Shown here piece by piece: positions 1 to 8,615 of a stretch of DNA of 64,000 nt. Below the pieces are notes generated by a model. That model was given only the letters and a program-made list of their open reading frames with translations. It had not been told where the DNA came from and did not search any database. The stretch lies in contig CAJUPF010000006.1 of NCBI GenBank assembly GCA_910588565.1, positions 9,301 through 73,300 on the forward strand, in the 5' to 3' direction. Made by a program: the position numbers and the translations under genes. Positions within the stretch are counted from its first letter, which is position 1. Each line of letters opens with the position of its first letter. The DNA is from an uncultured Lachnospiraceae bacterium (GTDB taxonomy: Bacteria; Bacillota; Clostridia; Lachnospirales; Lachnospiraceae).

Positions 1-1
1 T

Positions 2-241
2 ATTTATGAAGCGTTAAAGCGCAATCAGCACTTTGGACTGATTGAAAATGCATATATCCGGTTAGTAGATGGAAGGAATAACAATGAGATGTGCAAATTT
101 AATCTTACAGAAAACTATTCCGGCATGACAGCCATGATCTTTGGGGAAGTTTACCGGCACAACGGCGAATGGAAATTCAATGCGATTGGCCAGGGAACAC
201 AAGATCCGGGTCTGAATGAGCTGAAAAACCGATATATCTAA
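2..241 (+). CDS. TerD-like protein, C-terminal end (partial)
   Basis: Reading frame 2 is open from the window edge to a TAA at 239-241, so only the last 79 residues are present. The segment has the look of the C-terminal half of the TerD/CABP family: an alternating beta pattern, the stretch AMIFGEVYRHNGEWKFNAIG, then a short Gln/Gly-rich tail. TerD proteins are Ca2+-binding cytosolic proteins linked to tellurite and other stress. The family call rests on this fragment alone, and the start and the Ca2+-binding residues lie outside the window. The neighbouring gene is a putative Ca2+ ATPase, which may or may not be a functional link. Confidence 0.6.
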   Translation: MYEALKRNQHFGLIENAYIRLVDGRNNNEMCKFNLTENYSGMTAMIFGEVYRHNGEWKFNAIGQGTQDPGLNELKNRYI

Positions 242-317
242 ATATAGTGGATCGGGCATGAGAAGGAGAAACTGTCCAAAACGGGCGGCTTTCTTCTTCT
301 CTTCTGCCTTTTTTATA

Positions 318-448
318 ATGTCCAAAAAAAGACAAAAAGGAGGAAATACCCTTCGGGTATACCTCTATGTCCAAAAAAAGACAAAAAGGAGGAAATACCC
401 TTCGGGTATACCTCTATGTCCAAAAAACAGAGACAAGAAGGAGGAAAT
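318..448 (+). repeat. 49-bp tandem repeat carrying ribosome binding sites
   Basis: Two exact 49-bp copies (318-366 and 367-415) are followed by a diverged partial copy (416-448) that runs into the ATPase start. Each full unit holds ATGTCCAAAAAAAGACAAAA, an AAGGAGGAAAT Shine-Dalgarno block, and a perfect inverted repeat, ATACCC-TTC-GGGTAT. In the third copy the Shine-Dalgarno block is followed directly by ATG 449. The period is not a multiple of three, so it is not a coding repeat. It duplicates the translation-initiation region upstream of the ATPase. Confidence 0.9.
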
Positions 449-3154
449 ATGAATTTTCAAGGATTGAATGATCAGGAGGTTGTATCGTCACGGGAGAAAT
501 ACGGTTCCAATGTGATCCCTGATTCAGAGCCGACCACATTCTGGGAGGAGTTTAAGGAGACATTTGGCGATCCCATGATTAAGATACTGCTTGCCATAGC
601 AGCGCTTATGATTGTGATGTTCTTCTTTGGCTACGCGGAGATTTACGAACCTGTAGGCACCATTGTGGCGGTGCTGATTGTAGCGTTTGTATCGGCAAAG
701 ACAGGTGTTGCCAGCGACACCAAGTACAGAGAATTAAAAGACAGCACAAAAAAAGACCAGTGTAAAGTACACCGGAATGGCATAATCACTGTGATTGATG
801 TGGATGATGTCGTAACAGGAGACAAGATTTTACTGCAGTCCGGCGATAAAATCCCGGCGGACGGTATCTTAGTTTCCGGGAAACTGGCAGTAGATAACTC
901 CGCTTTAAACGGAGAAGCGGAGGAGTGTAAAAAAACAGCGGCGACTGCAGATTTTCAGCTGGCGGATAACATTACAGGGGACACTTTTGTAGACAGCCAT
1001 TCCCTGTTCCGCGGCGCGGTTGTATTTGACGGAGAAGGCGTTCTTGACGTCAGAAAAGTCGGATTAAAAACCATGATGGGGAAAATGGCGGAGGAAATGC
1101 AGGAAGAAGAGCCGGATTCTCCGTTAAAAGTGAAACTGGCGAAACTGGCTAATCAGATTTCTACGTTTGGTTATATTGGCGCAATTGTAATCGCGATTTT
1201 GTATCTGGCCTATTTTATGATGAATGCAGGCGGCGTATCCGCATTTTTCGCCCTTGGCGCGGAAGTGGTAATCAAAAAAATCGTAGAAGCCGTATCGCTT
1301 GCGGTTGTAATTATCGTCTGCGCAGTTCCTGAGGGCCTGCCGCTGATGATTTCTCTGGTGCTGATGCAGAATACAAGCAAAATGCTGGCTCATAACGTAC
1401 TTGTCCGCAAGGCGGAAGGTATTGAAACAGCGGGTTCTTTAAATATTTTATTCAGCGATAAAACCGGAACCATTACAAAAGGAATGCTCGAAGTCGTGGA
1501 TTTCTTCACAGCGGACGGCAAATCCATTGCGATCAGTGATTTAAGCGGGCACAGCAGTGTAAAAGGCTTGATTGACTATGCGATTGGGAAAAATACCCAG
1601 TCTATGTTTGACGGCGAACACAGAGTGATCGGCGGAAACGCTACCGATCAGGCGCTGATGAAATTTATCGGTGAAACGACGTTCCATGCTCTGGAGGCAG
1701 ATAAAAAATGCCTGGTAACAAAATCCCAGGGATTTAATTCCACCAATAAATTCAGCCAGGCCAGAATTGACAGCCTGGGAAAAACCTTCTATAAAGGAGC
1801 GCCGGAACGCCTGCTTGCTTCTGCGCAGAAATATCTGGACGCAGACGGCCAGGTTCAGACAATAGACTCCGCAGTTTTGAATAAGAAAATCGATGATCTG
1901 GCTGCAAAAGCCATGCGTGTCCTGGCATTTGGCTATTCAGAATCTGAGCTTGTAGAAAATAAGATCAACGAAGATATCGTTATTATCGGCCTGGTAGGAA
2001 TCCGTGACGATGTGCGCGCGGAAGCCAGAGAAGCGATCCAGGAAGTGCAGAATGCCGGAATCCAGGTAGTTATGATTACCGGAGACCGTTTGGAGACGGC
2101 GGTTGCCATTGCAAAAGACGCCGGACTGCTGAAGGATGATTCTGATAAAGCGCTATCTTCCGCACAGTTAAATGAAATGTCGGATGATGAAGTAAAGAAA
2201 ATTATTCCTGATATCCGTGTGATTGCAAGGGCGCTGCCTACCGATAAATCCAGAATGGTGCGTCTGTGCCAGGAAATGAATCTGGTGGTAGGCATGACAG
2301 GAGACGGCGTCAACGATTCCCCGGCGCTGAAACGAGCCGACGTGGGATTTGCTATGGGCAGCGGGACAGAAGCGGCCAAAGAAGCCGGTAAGATTGTAAT
2401 TTTAGACGATAACTTTAAGTCTATCAAAGATGCGATCTGGTACGGCAGGACGATTTACCACAATATATTAAAATTCTGTAAATTCCAGCTTGTGATTAAT
2501 GTTGCGGCTGTCGTTGTCAGCGCGATTGCGCCGTTCTTCGGCGTAGAGGAACCGTTAAAAGTAACGCATCTTCTGTTTGTCAATCTGGTCATGGATGGGT
2601 TGGGCGCAATTATGCTTGGAAACGAGCCTGCACTGAAGAAATATATGCATGAGAAACCAAGAAGAAGAGATGAAAGCATTGTAAGCAAAAAGATGATGGC
2701 ACAGATTATAACTATGGGCGTATGGCTGACGATTGTCAGTTTTGCATTCTTAAAGCTGCCGTTTTTTGCCAACCTATTTGGTGGCTGGGCAGTGGATGAG
2801 GCCGGACAGGCGCTGCAGGGTGTTCCAAACGGTAAACACCTGACAGGATATTTTGTATTATTTATTGTAAGCGCCCTCTTTAACGGCTTTAACGTAAGGG
2901 ATGACGGATTCCGCATCTTTAAGGGCTTAAATGAAAATACCGGATTCTTAAAAGTATTTTTTATCATTATTCTGGTGCAGGCGTTAATTGTAAATGCCGG
3001 ATTAGTACCCCTTGCTCCGTTTGCCTGGATTGGAAATATGTTCAGCTGCGTGCCTTTTGGAATTCAGGGGTGGATTGCGGTTGTGCTGCTGGCAGTGACG
3101 ATGATTCCGGTGGACTTGATCCGGAAAGTGATTGTAGGAGATACGAAATCTTAA
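449..3154 (+). CDS. P-type cation-transporting ATPase, Ca2+ type (P2)
   Basis: A 901-residue membrane pump of the P2 (SERCA/PMCA-like) group, expected to export Ca2+ using ATP. Visible signatures: M4 PEGLP, the phosphorylation motif DKTGT with Asp337, the hinge TGDGVNDSPALKRADVGFAMG, the MITGDRLET motif, and hydrophobic segments near residues 45-90, 235-300 and throughout the last 220 residues. The actuator loop reads ALNGEAEE where most pumps have LTGES, so the usual TGE is NGE. ATG 449 is chosen over ATG 416 because AAGGAGG sits just upstream, and 416 belongs to the repeat unit. The HAD gene follows one base after the stop. The transported ion is inferred from family. Confidence 0.88.
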   Translation: MNFQGLNDQEVVSSREKYGSNVIPDSEPTTFWEEFKETFGDPMIKILLAIAALMIVMFFFGYAEIYEPVGTIVAVLIVAFVSAKTGVASDTKYRELKDSTKKDQCKVHRNGIITVIDVDDVVTGDKILLQSGDKIPADGILVSGKLAVDNSALNGEAEECKKTAATADFQLADNITGDTFVDSHSLFRGAVVFDGEGVLDVRKVGLKTMMGKMAEEMQEEEPDSPLKVKLAKLANQISTFGYIGAIVIAILYLAYFMMNAGGVSAFFALGAEVVIKKIVEAVSLAVVIIVCAVPEGLPLMISLVLMQNTSKMLAHNVLVRKAEGIETAGSLNILFSDKTGTITKGMLEVVDFFTADGKSIAISDLSGHSSVKGLIDYAIGKNTQSMFDGEHRVIGGNATDQALMKFIGETTFHALEADKKCLVTKSQGFNSTNKFSQARIDSLGKTFYKGAPERLLASAQKYLDADGQVQTIDSAVLNKKIDDLAAKAMRVLAFGYSESELVENKINEDIVIIGLVGIRDDVRAEAREAIQEVQNAGIQVVMITGDRLETAVAIAKDAGLLKDDSDKALSSAQLNEMSDDEVKKIIPDIRVIARALPTDKSRMVRLCQEMNLVVGMTGDGVNDSPALKRADVGFAMGSGTEAAKEAGKIVILDDNFKSIKDAIWYGRTIYHNILKFCKFQLVINVAAVVVSAIAPFFGVEEPLKVTHLLFVNLVMDGLGAIMLGNEPALKKYMHEKPRRRDESIVSKKMMAQIITMGVWLTIVSFAFLKLPFFANLFGGWAVDEAGQALQGVPNGKHLTGYFVLFIVSALFNGFNVRDDGFRIFKGLNENTGFLKVFFIIILVQALIVNAGLVPLAPFAWIGNMFSCVPFGIQGWIAVVLLAVTMIPVDLIRKVIVGDTKS

Positions 3155-3155
3155 G

Positions 3156-3989
3156 ATGATAATGTTTTTTACAGATTTGGACAATACGCTGATTTATTCT
3201 TATAAACATGATATCGGAATGGCGAAGCGGTGTGTGGAGGTGTATCAGGGCAGGGAAATCTCCTTTATGACAGAGGAGACATATACGCTTTTAAATAAAG
3301 TAAAAAAGGCGGTAACAATTGTCCCTGTGACTACACGGACCGTGGAGCAGTACGGAAGAATTGACCTGGGAATCGGGCAGTTTCCCTATGCGCTGGTGTG
3401 CAATGGCGGTATTCTGCTTGCAGATGGAAAAGAGGACGCGTTATGGTACAGGAAGTCGCTAGAACTGGTGTCAGACTGTACAAAGGAACTGGCGTATGGG
3501 GAAGTTTTGCTTGGGCAGGATCGAAACCGCTGCCTGGAAGTGCGGAATATCCGCGGGCTTTTTCTGTTTACAAAGAGCAAAAAGCCGCTGGAATCTGTGC
3601 GTTTCCTGAGAAAAGAGCTGGATACGGCAGCGGTGGATGTGTTTTGCAATGGGATGAAAGTGTATATTGTGCCAAAGAAATTAAATAAAGGGAATGCGGT
3701 ATCGCGGCTACGGGAACGAGTGAAGGCGGATTATGTGATAGCGGCTGGGGACAGTGAATTTGATGTTCCCATGCTGCTGTCAGCCCAGCTTGCGTTTGCG
3801 CCGGATGCGCTTAAAGAGAGTGAAGTATTTGCGGAAATTCAGAGAAATTCGGATGTACGGCACGGCGGATCGGGAGAAGCGGTGCAATGTGCCGGGGGAG
3901 TGCATGAGAATATTGTGTTTATGCGGGGAGACAGAGTTTTTTCAGAAGAATTGCTGACGTATATAATCAGAAACTGCCGGAAAGGATAA
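3156..3989 (+). CDS. HAD-superfamily phosphatase (Cof/SPP-like)
   Basis: A 277-residue cytosolic HAD hydrolase. Motif I is FFTDLDNTLI, with nucleophile Asp7 and acid Asp9. Motif IV is GDSEFDVPML near residue 199. A large cap region between them fits the Cof or sucrose-phosphate-phosphatase-like C2 group. The substrate cannot be read from the sequence and is probably a small phosphorylated metabolite. The start is one base after the ATPase stop and no strong Shine-Dalgarno is seen, so translation is likely coupled; ATG 3162 is a possible alternative. The terminator stem begins inside its last codons. Confidence 0.8.
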   Translation: MIMFFTDLDNTLIYSYKHDIGMAKRCVEVYQGREISFMTEETYTLLNKVKKAVTIVPVTTRTVEQYGRIDLGIGQFPYALVCNGGILLADGKEDALWYRKSLELVSDCTKELAYGEVLLGQDRNRCLEVRNIRGLFLFTKSKKPLESVRFLRKELDTAAVDVFCNGMKVYIVPKKLNKGNAVSRLRERVKADYVIAAGDSEFDVPMLLSAQLAFAPDALKESEVFAEIQRNSDVRHGGSGEAVQCAGGVHENIVFMRGDRVFSEELLTYIIRNCRKG

Positions 3990-4017
3990 GAAGTGAGAGC
4001 TTTCCGGCAGTTTTTTT
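3971..4017 (+). terminator. Rho-independent terminator after ATPase-HAD pair
   Basis: CTGCCGGAAAG (3974-3984) pairs perfectly with CTTTCCGGCAG (4000-4010), followed by seven T. The flanking AAA/TTT extends the stem. It overlaps the 3' end of the HAD gene and isolates it from the flagellar operon. Confidence 0.93.
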
Positions 4018-4053
4018 GTGCTTGTCTGAACCGGAAAAAAATTCATAATTTAC

Positions 4054-4080
4054 TAAGGAAATCACAAAAACAACCGATAA
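4054..4080 (+). promoter_or_regulatory. Sigma-28 promoter of the flgM operon
   Basis: TAAG (4054-4057), a 15-base spacer, then ACCGATAA (4073-4080). This matches the sigma-28/SigD consensus TAAA-N15-GCCGATAA at all but two positions. It lies about 80 bases upstream of flgM, right after the preceding terminator. Confidence 0.8.
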
Positions 4081-4160
4081 ATAGTGTAAGAGCGAATGAG
4101 AATAGTTAGAGAAAGACTATTTTTCGTAGAAGATATTTCAAGGAAGAAAGGGGATCGGTT

Positions 4161-4442
4161 ATGCGTATAGAGGCTTATAATCAGATGGCTGGTTTGTATA
4201 AGAGCAGTAAGTCTGGAAAAGTATCCAAATCGTATGATGCCGTGATCGGAAGGGACGAAGTGACTATTTCGCGGGCTGGTTATGATTATCAAATTGCAAA
4301 GCAGGCAGTAGCAGAAGCTTCAGACATCAGGGAAGATAAAGTCGCTCAGTTAAAAGCAAGAGTGGAATCGGGAAGTTACAGAGTCGATGCCGGAGATTTT
4401 GCCAGCAAGCTGCTGGAGAAATATAACGCCTTGAAAGGTTAG
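4161..4442 (+). CDS. flgM: Anti-sigma-28 factor FlgM
   Basis: A 93-residue protein of normal FlgM length, first gene of the late flagellar operon. The N-terminal half is polar and probably disordered. The C-terminal half (about 55-90) carries the amphipathic helices that bind sigma-28, including VAQLKARVESGSYRVDAGDF, typical of the family, and ends ASKLLEKYNAL. FlgM holds sigma-28 inactive until the hook-basal body is complete, then is exported through it. Its gene sits behind a sigma-28-like promoter, which would give negative autoregulation. AAAGGGG lies upstream of the ATG. Confidence 0.9.
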   Translation: MRIEAYNQMAGLYKSSKSGKVSKSYDAVIGRDEVTISRAGYDYQIAKQAVAEASDIREDKVAQLKARVESGSYRVDAGDFASKLLEKYNALKG

Positions 4443-4452
4443 GAGGATACCA

Positions 4453-4965
4453 GTGGCTAGTTTAATGGATAATCTTGTAGAAGTCTTAGAAGAAGAAAAT
4501 ACCCAGTATGAGAAGCTTGTGGAATTATCCAAAGATAAGAAGCAGGCGATCATTCAGGCGGATATCGCTGCGTTAGAGAAGATCACGGAACAGGAGCAGG
4601 ACGTTTCCAGCGTCCTGCTGAACCTTGATAACCGAAGGGACGCAGTTCTAAAAGATATGGCGGATGTTCTCGGCAAGGATTTTGAAGAGATGACCATTAC
4701 ACGGCTGATTGGGTATTTAGAACAGCAGCCAAAAGAGCAGGAACGCCTGTCACGGATTCGTGCCAAGATCCTGACGACAGGGAATCAGATGCAGGAATGG
4801 AACAAGCGGAATGAGGCTCTTTTGAATCAGGCGCTTGAAATGGTAGAATTCGATCTCACCTTGTTTAAAAGCATGCGGCAGGCGCCCGAGACGGCGAATT
4901 ATGACAAGAATGCTTACAATACGGGTGATCTGCTGGGAAGCAGCGGATTTGACGCAAAACAATAG
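4453..4965 (+). CDS. flgN: Flagellar export chaperone FlgN
   Basis: A 170-residue, almost entirely helical cytosolic protein with the leucine/glutamate heptad character of FlgN: a long N-terminal helix with VEVLEEENTQYEKLVELSKD and a second helix pair around residues 85-140. FlgN binds the C-termini of the hook-filament junction proteins FlgK and FlgL and delivers them to the export gate. Its place directly before two flgK genes and flgL supports the call. The start is GTG, preceded by AGGAGGA at 4441-4447. Confidence 0.87.
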   Translation: MASLMDNLVEVLEEENTQYEKLVELSKDKKQAIIQADIAALEKITEQEQDVSSVLLNLDNRRDAVLKDMADVLGKDFEEMTITRLIGYLEQQPKEQERLSRIRAKILTTGNQMQEWNKRNEALLNQALEMVEFDLTLFKSMRQAPETANYDKNAYNTGDLLGSSGFDAKQ

Positions 4966-4976
4966 GAGGAAGAATC

Positions 4977-6725
4977 ATGGCCAATTCAATGGGAAGTTTA
5001 TTTATCGGGGCGTCCGGCTTACAGACGAGCCAGAACGCCCTGAATACGACTGCGAATAACCTTTCAAATGTCGATACGGAAGGTTATGTCAGAGAGCGGG
5101 TACTGCAGTCGGATCGCAATTATCTTACCTTCAATACAACGGCTTCCATCAGCCGCCAGCAGTCCGGGCTTGGCGTGACGATCGGGGATGTTGTACATGC
5201 GAGGGATATTTTTTTGGATAAAACCTATCGGACCCAGACAGGGCGCCATGGGTTTTATTCTGCTACATACGAAGCAATCAATGAAGTAGAGACATTGTTC
5301 CAGGAATTAGAAGGAACATCATTTCAGGAAATTCTTACTGGGAACAACGGTTTATGGGTGGCATTCCAGGAGTTTGCCAAAGACCCGTCCGACAGGACCA
5401 ATCAGAATCTGGTGATCCAGAGAGCCAGCTTGTTTGCCAGCAGGGCGGAAGCTGTGTACAGCGGGCTGAAATATTATCAGTCGGATCTGAATCTGCAGAT
5501 CAAAGAAGCGATCCAGGAAGTCAATGATATCGGCGCGAAGCTAAAGCAGTTAAACCTTGACATTATGAAGACAGAAGCCGGCGGCATCGAAACGGCGATG
5601 AATCTCCGGGACGTCAGGGATACGCTTTTAGATGAACTGTCTGCCTATGGAAGGATTGACTACAAGGAACTTGCGAACGGCATGGTCAAGGTGAATTTTG
5701 AAGGCGTGCCCTTTGTAGATGAGCTTCATGTCTATGATCTTGGCATGAAAGAAGATGAGATTACCGGATTTGTCACACCGTACTGGCCTTATCTGTCCGA
5801 TACGGAAAAAGGCGAGTATTATCTGGCATATAATACAGCCGAAGAGATTTCCACAGAGCGAAAGACTGATATCGGAAAAATCAAAGCTCTCCTGTTTGCC
5901 AGAGGAGAAAAATATGCAAATTATAAAGATATTGAAAACATTTCCGTACAGAAATACGATCAGACGCTTGGCAATTCCGTGATGATGAATGCACAGGCAG
6001 AGCTTGATATGCTGGTGCATACCGTAGTGACTAAGATCAATGATCTGTTTGCCCCGAATATTACTTACAATGCACCGATTACCGGAAGGGATGAGAATGG
6101 CAATCCGGTATCTTTTCCGCCGGGACAGAAAATATTAGACGTGGATAACTGCTGTGTGGGTGCGGATGAAGCGCTTCCGCCGCAGGAACTGTTTACCAGA
6201 ATCGGCTGTTCCCGTTATACAACCGTATATGGGGATGATAATAAGACATATTATGTATATAACCAGGAACCGGAAGACGATACTTCCAAACAGTATACCA
6301 TTGGAAGCATCCGTATCAATGCAAAGCTTTTAGAGAGCGAGTCGCTGCTTCCGGCATTTGAGCAGAACGGGCGCGAAGGAGAACTGCCCATTGCCTATCG
6401 ATTGGGAGAAGCTCTGGCGGCATTATGGGATGAAGACACCCTGTTCTTAAGCCCTCATGACACGACGCCGTGTACATTCAGTGAATATTATTCCAAAATG
6501 ACTGGCGAAATGGCTACGTTGGGAGATGTATTTGGTTCCATGACGACTGGCTTAGAAGGCACTTCACTGGCCACCAATAACGCGAGACAGCAGATAATTG
6601 GCGTATCTTCCGACGAAGAACTGAGCAATATGATCAAATTCCAGAACGCATATAATGCGTCCAGCCGGTTTATCAACGTAATCAGTGAAATGATTGAGAC
6701 GATTATCTACCGGATGGGTTCCTAA
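4977..6725 (+). CDS. flgK: Hook-associated protein 1, FlgK (first copy)
   Basis: A 582-residue exported structural protein that joins hook and filament. Residues 5-45 form the rod/hook N-terminal helix with the signature TTANNLSNVDTEGY. The last 45 residues give the conserved C-terminal helix (SNMIKFQNAYNASSRFINVI). These two ends coil together in the assembled tube, while the middle is surface-exposed and variable. AGGAGGA precedes the ATG. A second, diverged FlgK of similar size follows, so the gene is one of a tandem pair. Two adjacent Cys occur near residue 390 in the variable region. Confidence 0.92.
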   Translation: MANSMGSLFIGASGLQTSQNALNTTANNLSNVDTEGYVRERVLQSDRNYLTFNTTASISRQQSGLGVTIGDVVHARDIFLDKTYRTQTGRHGFYSATYEAINEVETLFQELEGTSFQEILTGNNGLWVAFQEFAKDPSDRTNQNLVIQRASLFASRAEAVYSGLKYYQSDLNLQIKEAIQEVNDIGAKLKQLNLDIMKTEAGGIETAMNLRDVRDTLLDELSAYGRIDYKELANGMVKVNFEGVPFVDELHVYDLGMKEDEITGFVTPYWPYLSDTEKGEYYLAYNTAEEISTERKTDIGKIKALLFARGEKYANYKDIENISVQKYDQTLGNSVMMNAQAELDMLVHTVVTKINDLFAPNITYNAPITGRDENGNPVSFPPGQKILDVDNCCVGADEALPPQELFTRIGCSRYTTVYGDDNKTYYVYNQEPEDDTSKQYTIGSIRINAKLLESESLLPAFEQNGREGELPIAYRLGEALAALWDEDTLFLSPHDTTPCTFSEYYSKMTGEMATLGDVFGSMTTGLEGTSLATNNARQQIIGVSSDEELSNMIKFQNAYNASSRFINVISEMIETIIYRMGS

Positions 6726-6748
6726 GAATAAGAAAGAGGTGTTAAGAT

Positions 6749-8602
6749 ATGCCATCAACATTTTTTGGATTAAATATAGCTTCTTCCGCTATGAACGCGT
6801 TTCAGGTGGCGGTAAATACAACGGCGAATAATATATCAAATGTACAGACGGAAGGTTACAGTAAACAGGTTGCGAACCGGCAGGCGTCCGAAGGGCTTCG
6901 GGTCTATCAGAAGTTTGGAATGGCCGGAACCGGCGTTACGACGGAATCCATTACATCCTTACGGAGCGTCTACTACGATACAAAATATTGGAACAACCAG
7001 GCTTCGGTTGGCAATTATAATACCAAACTGACCTATTTGAACCAGATTGAGAATTATTTTATTGACGACGGCGAGACGCAGCCAGGATTTTCCACGATTT
7101 TTGCAAACATGTTCAATCAGATGAACGCGCTGACCAGCGACGCGGGGAATATTGACAGGCGCAAGAATTTTGTCAGTGAGACGCAGAGCTTTGCCTCCTA
7201 TTTTCATGATGTGGCGGCCGATCTGCAGGATTTGCAGAAAGACTGTAATGAACAGATCAGTTCTCTGGTGCAGCGGATCAACGCCAGCACACAGAAGATT
7301 GCTTCTCTGACCAAACAGATCAATACCATTGAGCTTGAGAACGGCATGAGGGCAAATGAGCTGCGGGATCAGCGTGCGCTGATTATCGATCAGATTTCTG
7401 AGATAGTGCCCGTCAGTGTAGAGGAAAGCCCGATTACGAACAGCAATTATCCGGATATGTATCTGGGCGGCACAAATTATATTGTAAAATTAGACGGCCA
7501 GACTTTGATTAACAATTATGATTATAAAACCCTGACCTGCGTACCCAGGGAGAATAAAGTCAACCAGACCGATGCGGATGGCTTGTATGACATTGTCTGG
7601 TCCGACACAGGGATGAAGTTCAATGTTAACGCAAAATCGATGAACGGCTCCCTGCGGGCGCTGTTTGACGTCCGGGACGGCAATCACGCGGAGAATTTTC
7701 AGGGAGACGTACTAAGCGCTACAAATAAATTTATTAAAATAAAACCCAGCACCATGACGACTGTAGAGTCGATGACAATGGCTGCCGAGGGCGTCATTAC
7801 GATTAAGAACAAAGAATATTACTATTCAGGGTTTACGGCGGAGCTGGATGAAAATGGTAAGGTAATTTCTTATACGTTTGAGATGGAACAGAGCATGGAG
7901 ACTTCTGCGGCGGCTGCTGTAATTGGAAAGAGTGCGCAGATTGGCGCGAGCGTGGAGGCCATGGGAATTCCCTACTATATGGCGCAGATGAGTGAATTTT
8001 TACGGTGTTTCAGCGGACGGTTCAATGCATATCAGAAGGGAGCCATGGATCTGAATGAAGATGAAATGGGCGCTTTCTTTGTAGCGACCGGATTTGACGG
8101 AACGGAATACAGTTTTAACCAGCATACCGTAGGGAAAGACGGCGTAACAAGCCAGGATTCTGTGATATCGTCTTCCTCGGACTGCTATTATCAGCTAACG
8201 GCGTTCAGCTTTAACGTAGCGGATGCAATTGTCCGAGATCCTTCAAAATTTGCGACTTCCATGGATGTTACCGGCGATAAGGTCGACGCGCATGAGATCA
8301 TTGACGAGATGTTAAAGCTGCAGAATGAAATCAAGTTATTCCGCGGCGGCAGCGCGTCAGATTTTCTGCATTGTATTTATACCGATATTTCAGTAGATAC
8401 AAATGAAGCCGAAATTTTCCAGAAAAATTTTAACGATATTGCAAGTGCAATCACAACCCAGCGGTTATCTATATCAGGCGTGGATGAAGACGAAGAAGCG
8501 CTGGATATCGTAAAATTCCAGAACGCATACAATCTGGCGGCCCGCATGGTTCAGTGCATGTCGGAAATGTATGATAAGCTGATTCAGGAAACCGGCGTAT
8601 AA
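6749..8602 (+). CDS. FlgK-family hook-associated protein (second copy)
   Basis: A 617-residue paralogue of the preceding FlgK. The N-terminal helix keeps NTTANNISNVQTEGYSKQ (about residues 25-42) and the C-terminus keeps ALDIVKFQNAYNLAARMV. The central part shares little obvious sequence with copy 1. Both end helices look intact, so it should polymerise at the hook-filament junction or form an alternative junction ring. AAGAGGTG lies upstream of the ATG. It is not clear which copy is the true FlgK and which is specialised. Confidence 0.88.
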   Translation: MPSTFFGLNIASSAMNAFQVAVNTTANNISNVQTEGYSKQVANRQASEGLRVYQKFGMAGTGVTTESITSLRSVYYDTKYWNNQASVGNYNTKLTYLNQIENYFIDDGETQPGFSTIFANMFNQMNALTSDAGNIDRRKNFVSETQSFASYFHDVAADLQDLQKDCNEQISSLVQRINASTQKIASLTKQINTIELENGMRANELRDQRALIIDQISEIVPVSVEESPITNSNYPDMYLGGTNYIVKLDGQTLINNYDYKTLTCVPRENKVNQTDADGLYDIVWSDTGMKFNVNAKSMNGSLRALFDVRDGNHAENFQGDVLSATNKFIKIKPSTMTTVESMTMAAEGVITIKNKEYYYSGFTAELDENGKVISYTFEMEQSMETSAAAAVIGKSAQIGASVEAMGIPYYMAQMSEFLRCFSGRFNAYQKGAMDLNEDEMGAFFVATGFDGTEYSFNQHTVGKDGVTSQDSVISSSSDCYYQLTAFSFNVADAIVRDPSKFATSMDVTGDKVDAHEIIDEMLKLQNEIKLFRGGSASDFLHCIYTDISVDTNEAEIFQKNFNDIASAITTQRLSISGVDEDEEALDIVKFQNAYNLAARMVQCMSEMYDKLIQETGV

Positions 8603-8615
8603 TAGGAGGTAGGCT

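Noticed and set aside
318..448. CRISPR array
   Set aside because: The repeats are contiguous, without spacers, and no cas genes are present. The legI repeat is likewise coding and contiguous.
258..452. 64-codon frame over the 49-bp repeat
   Set aside because: It arises from reading through the repeats in shifted frames; low-complexity Lys/Arg-rich product and no family likeness.
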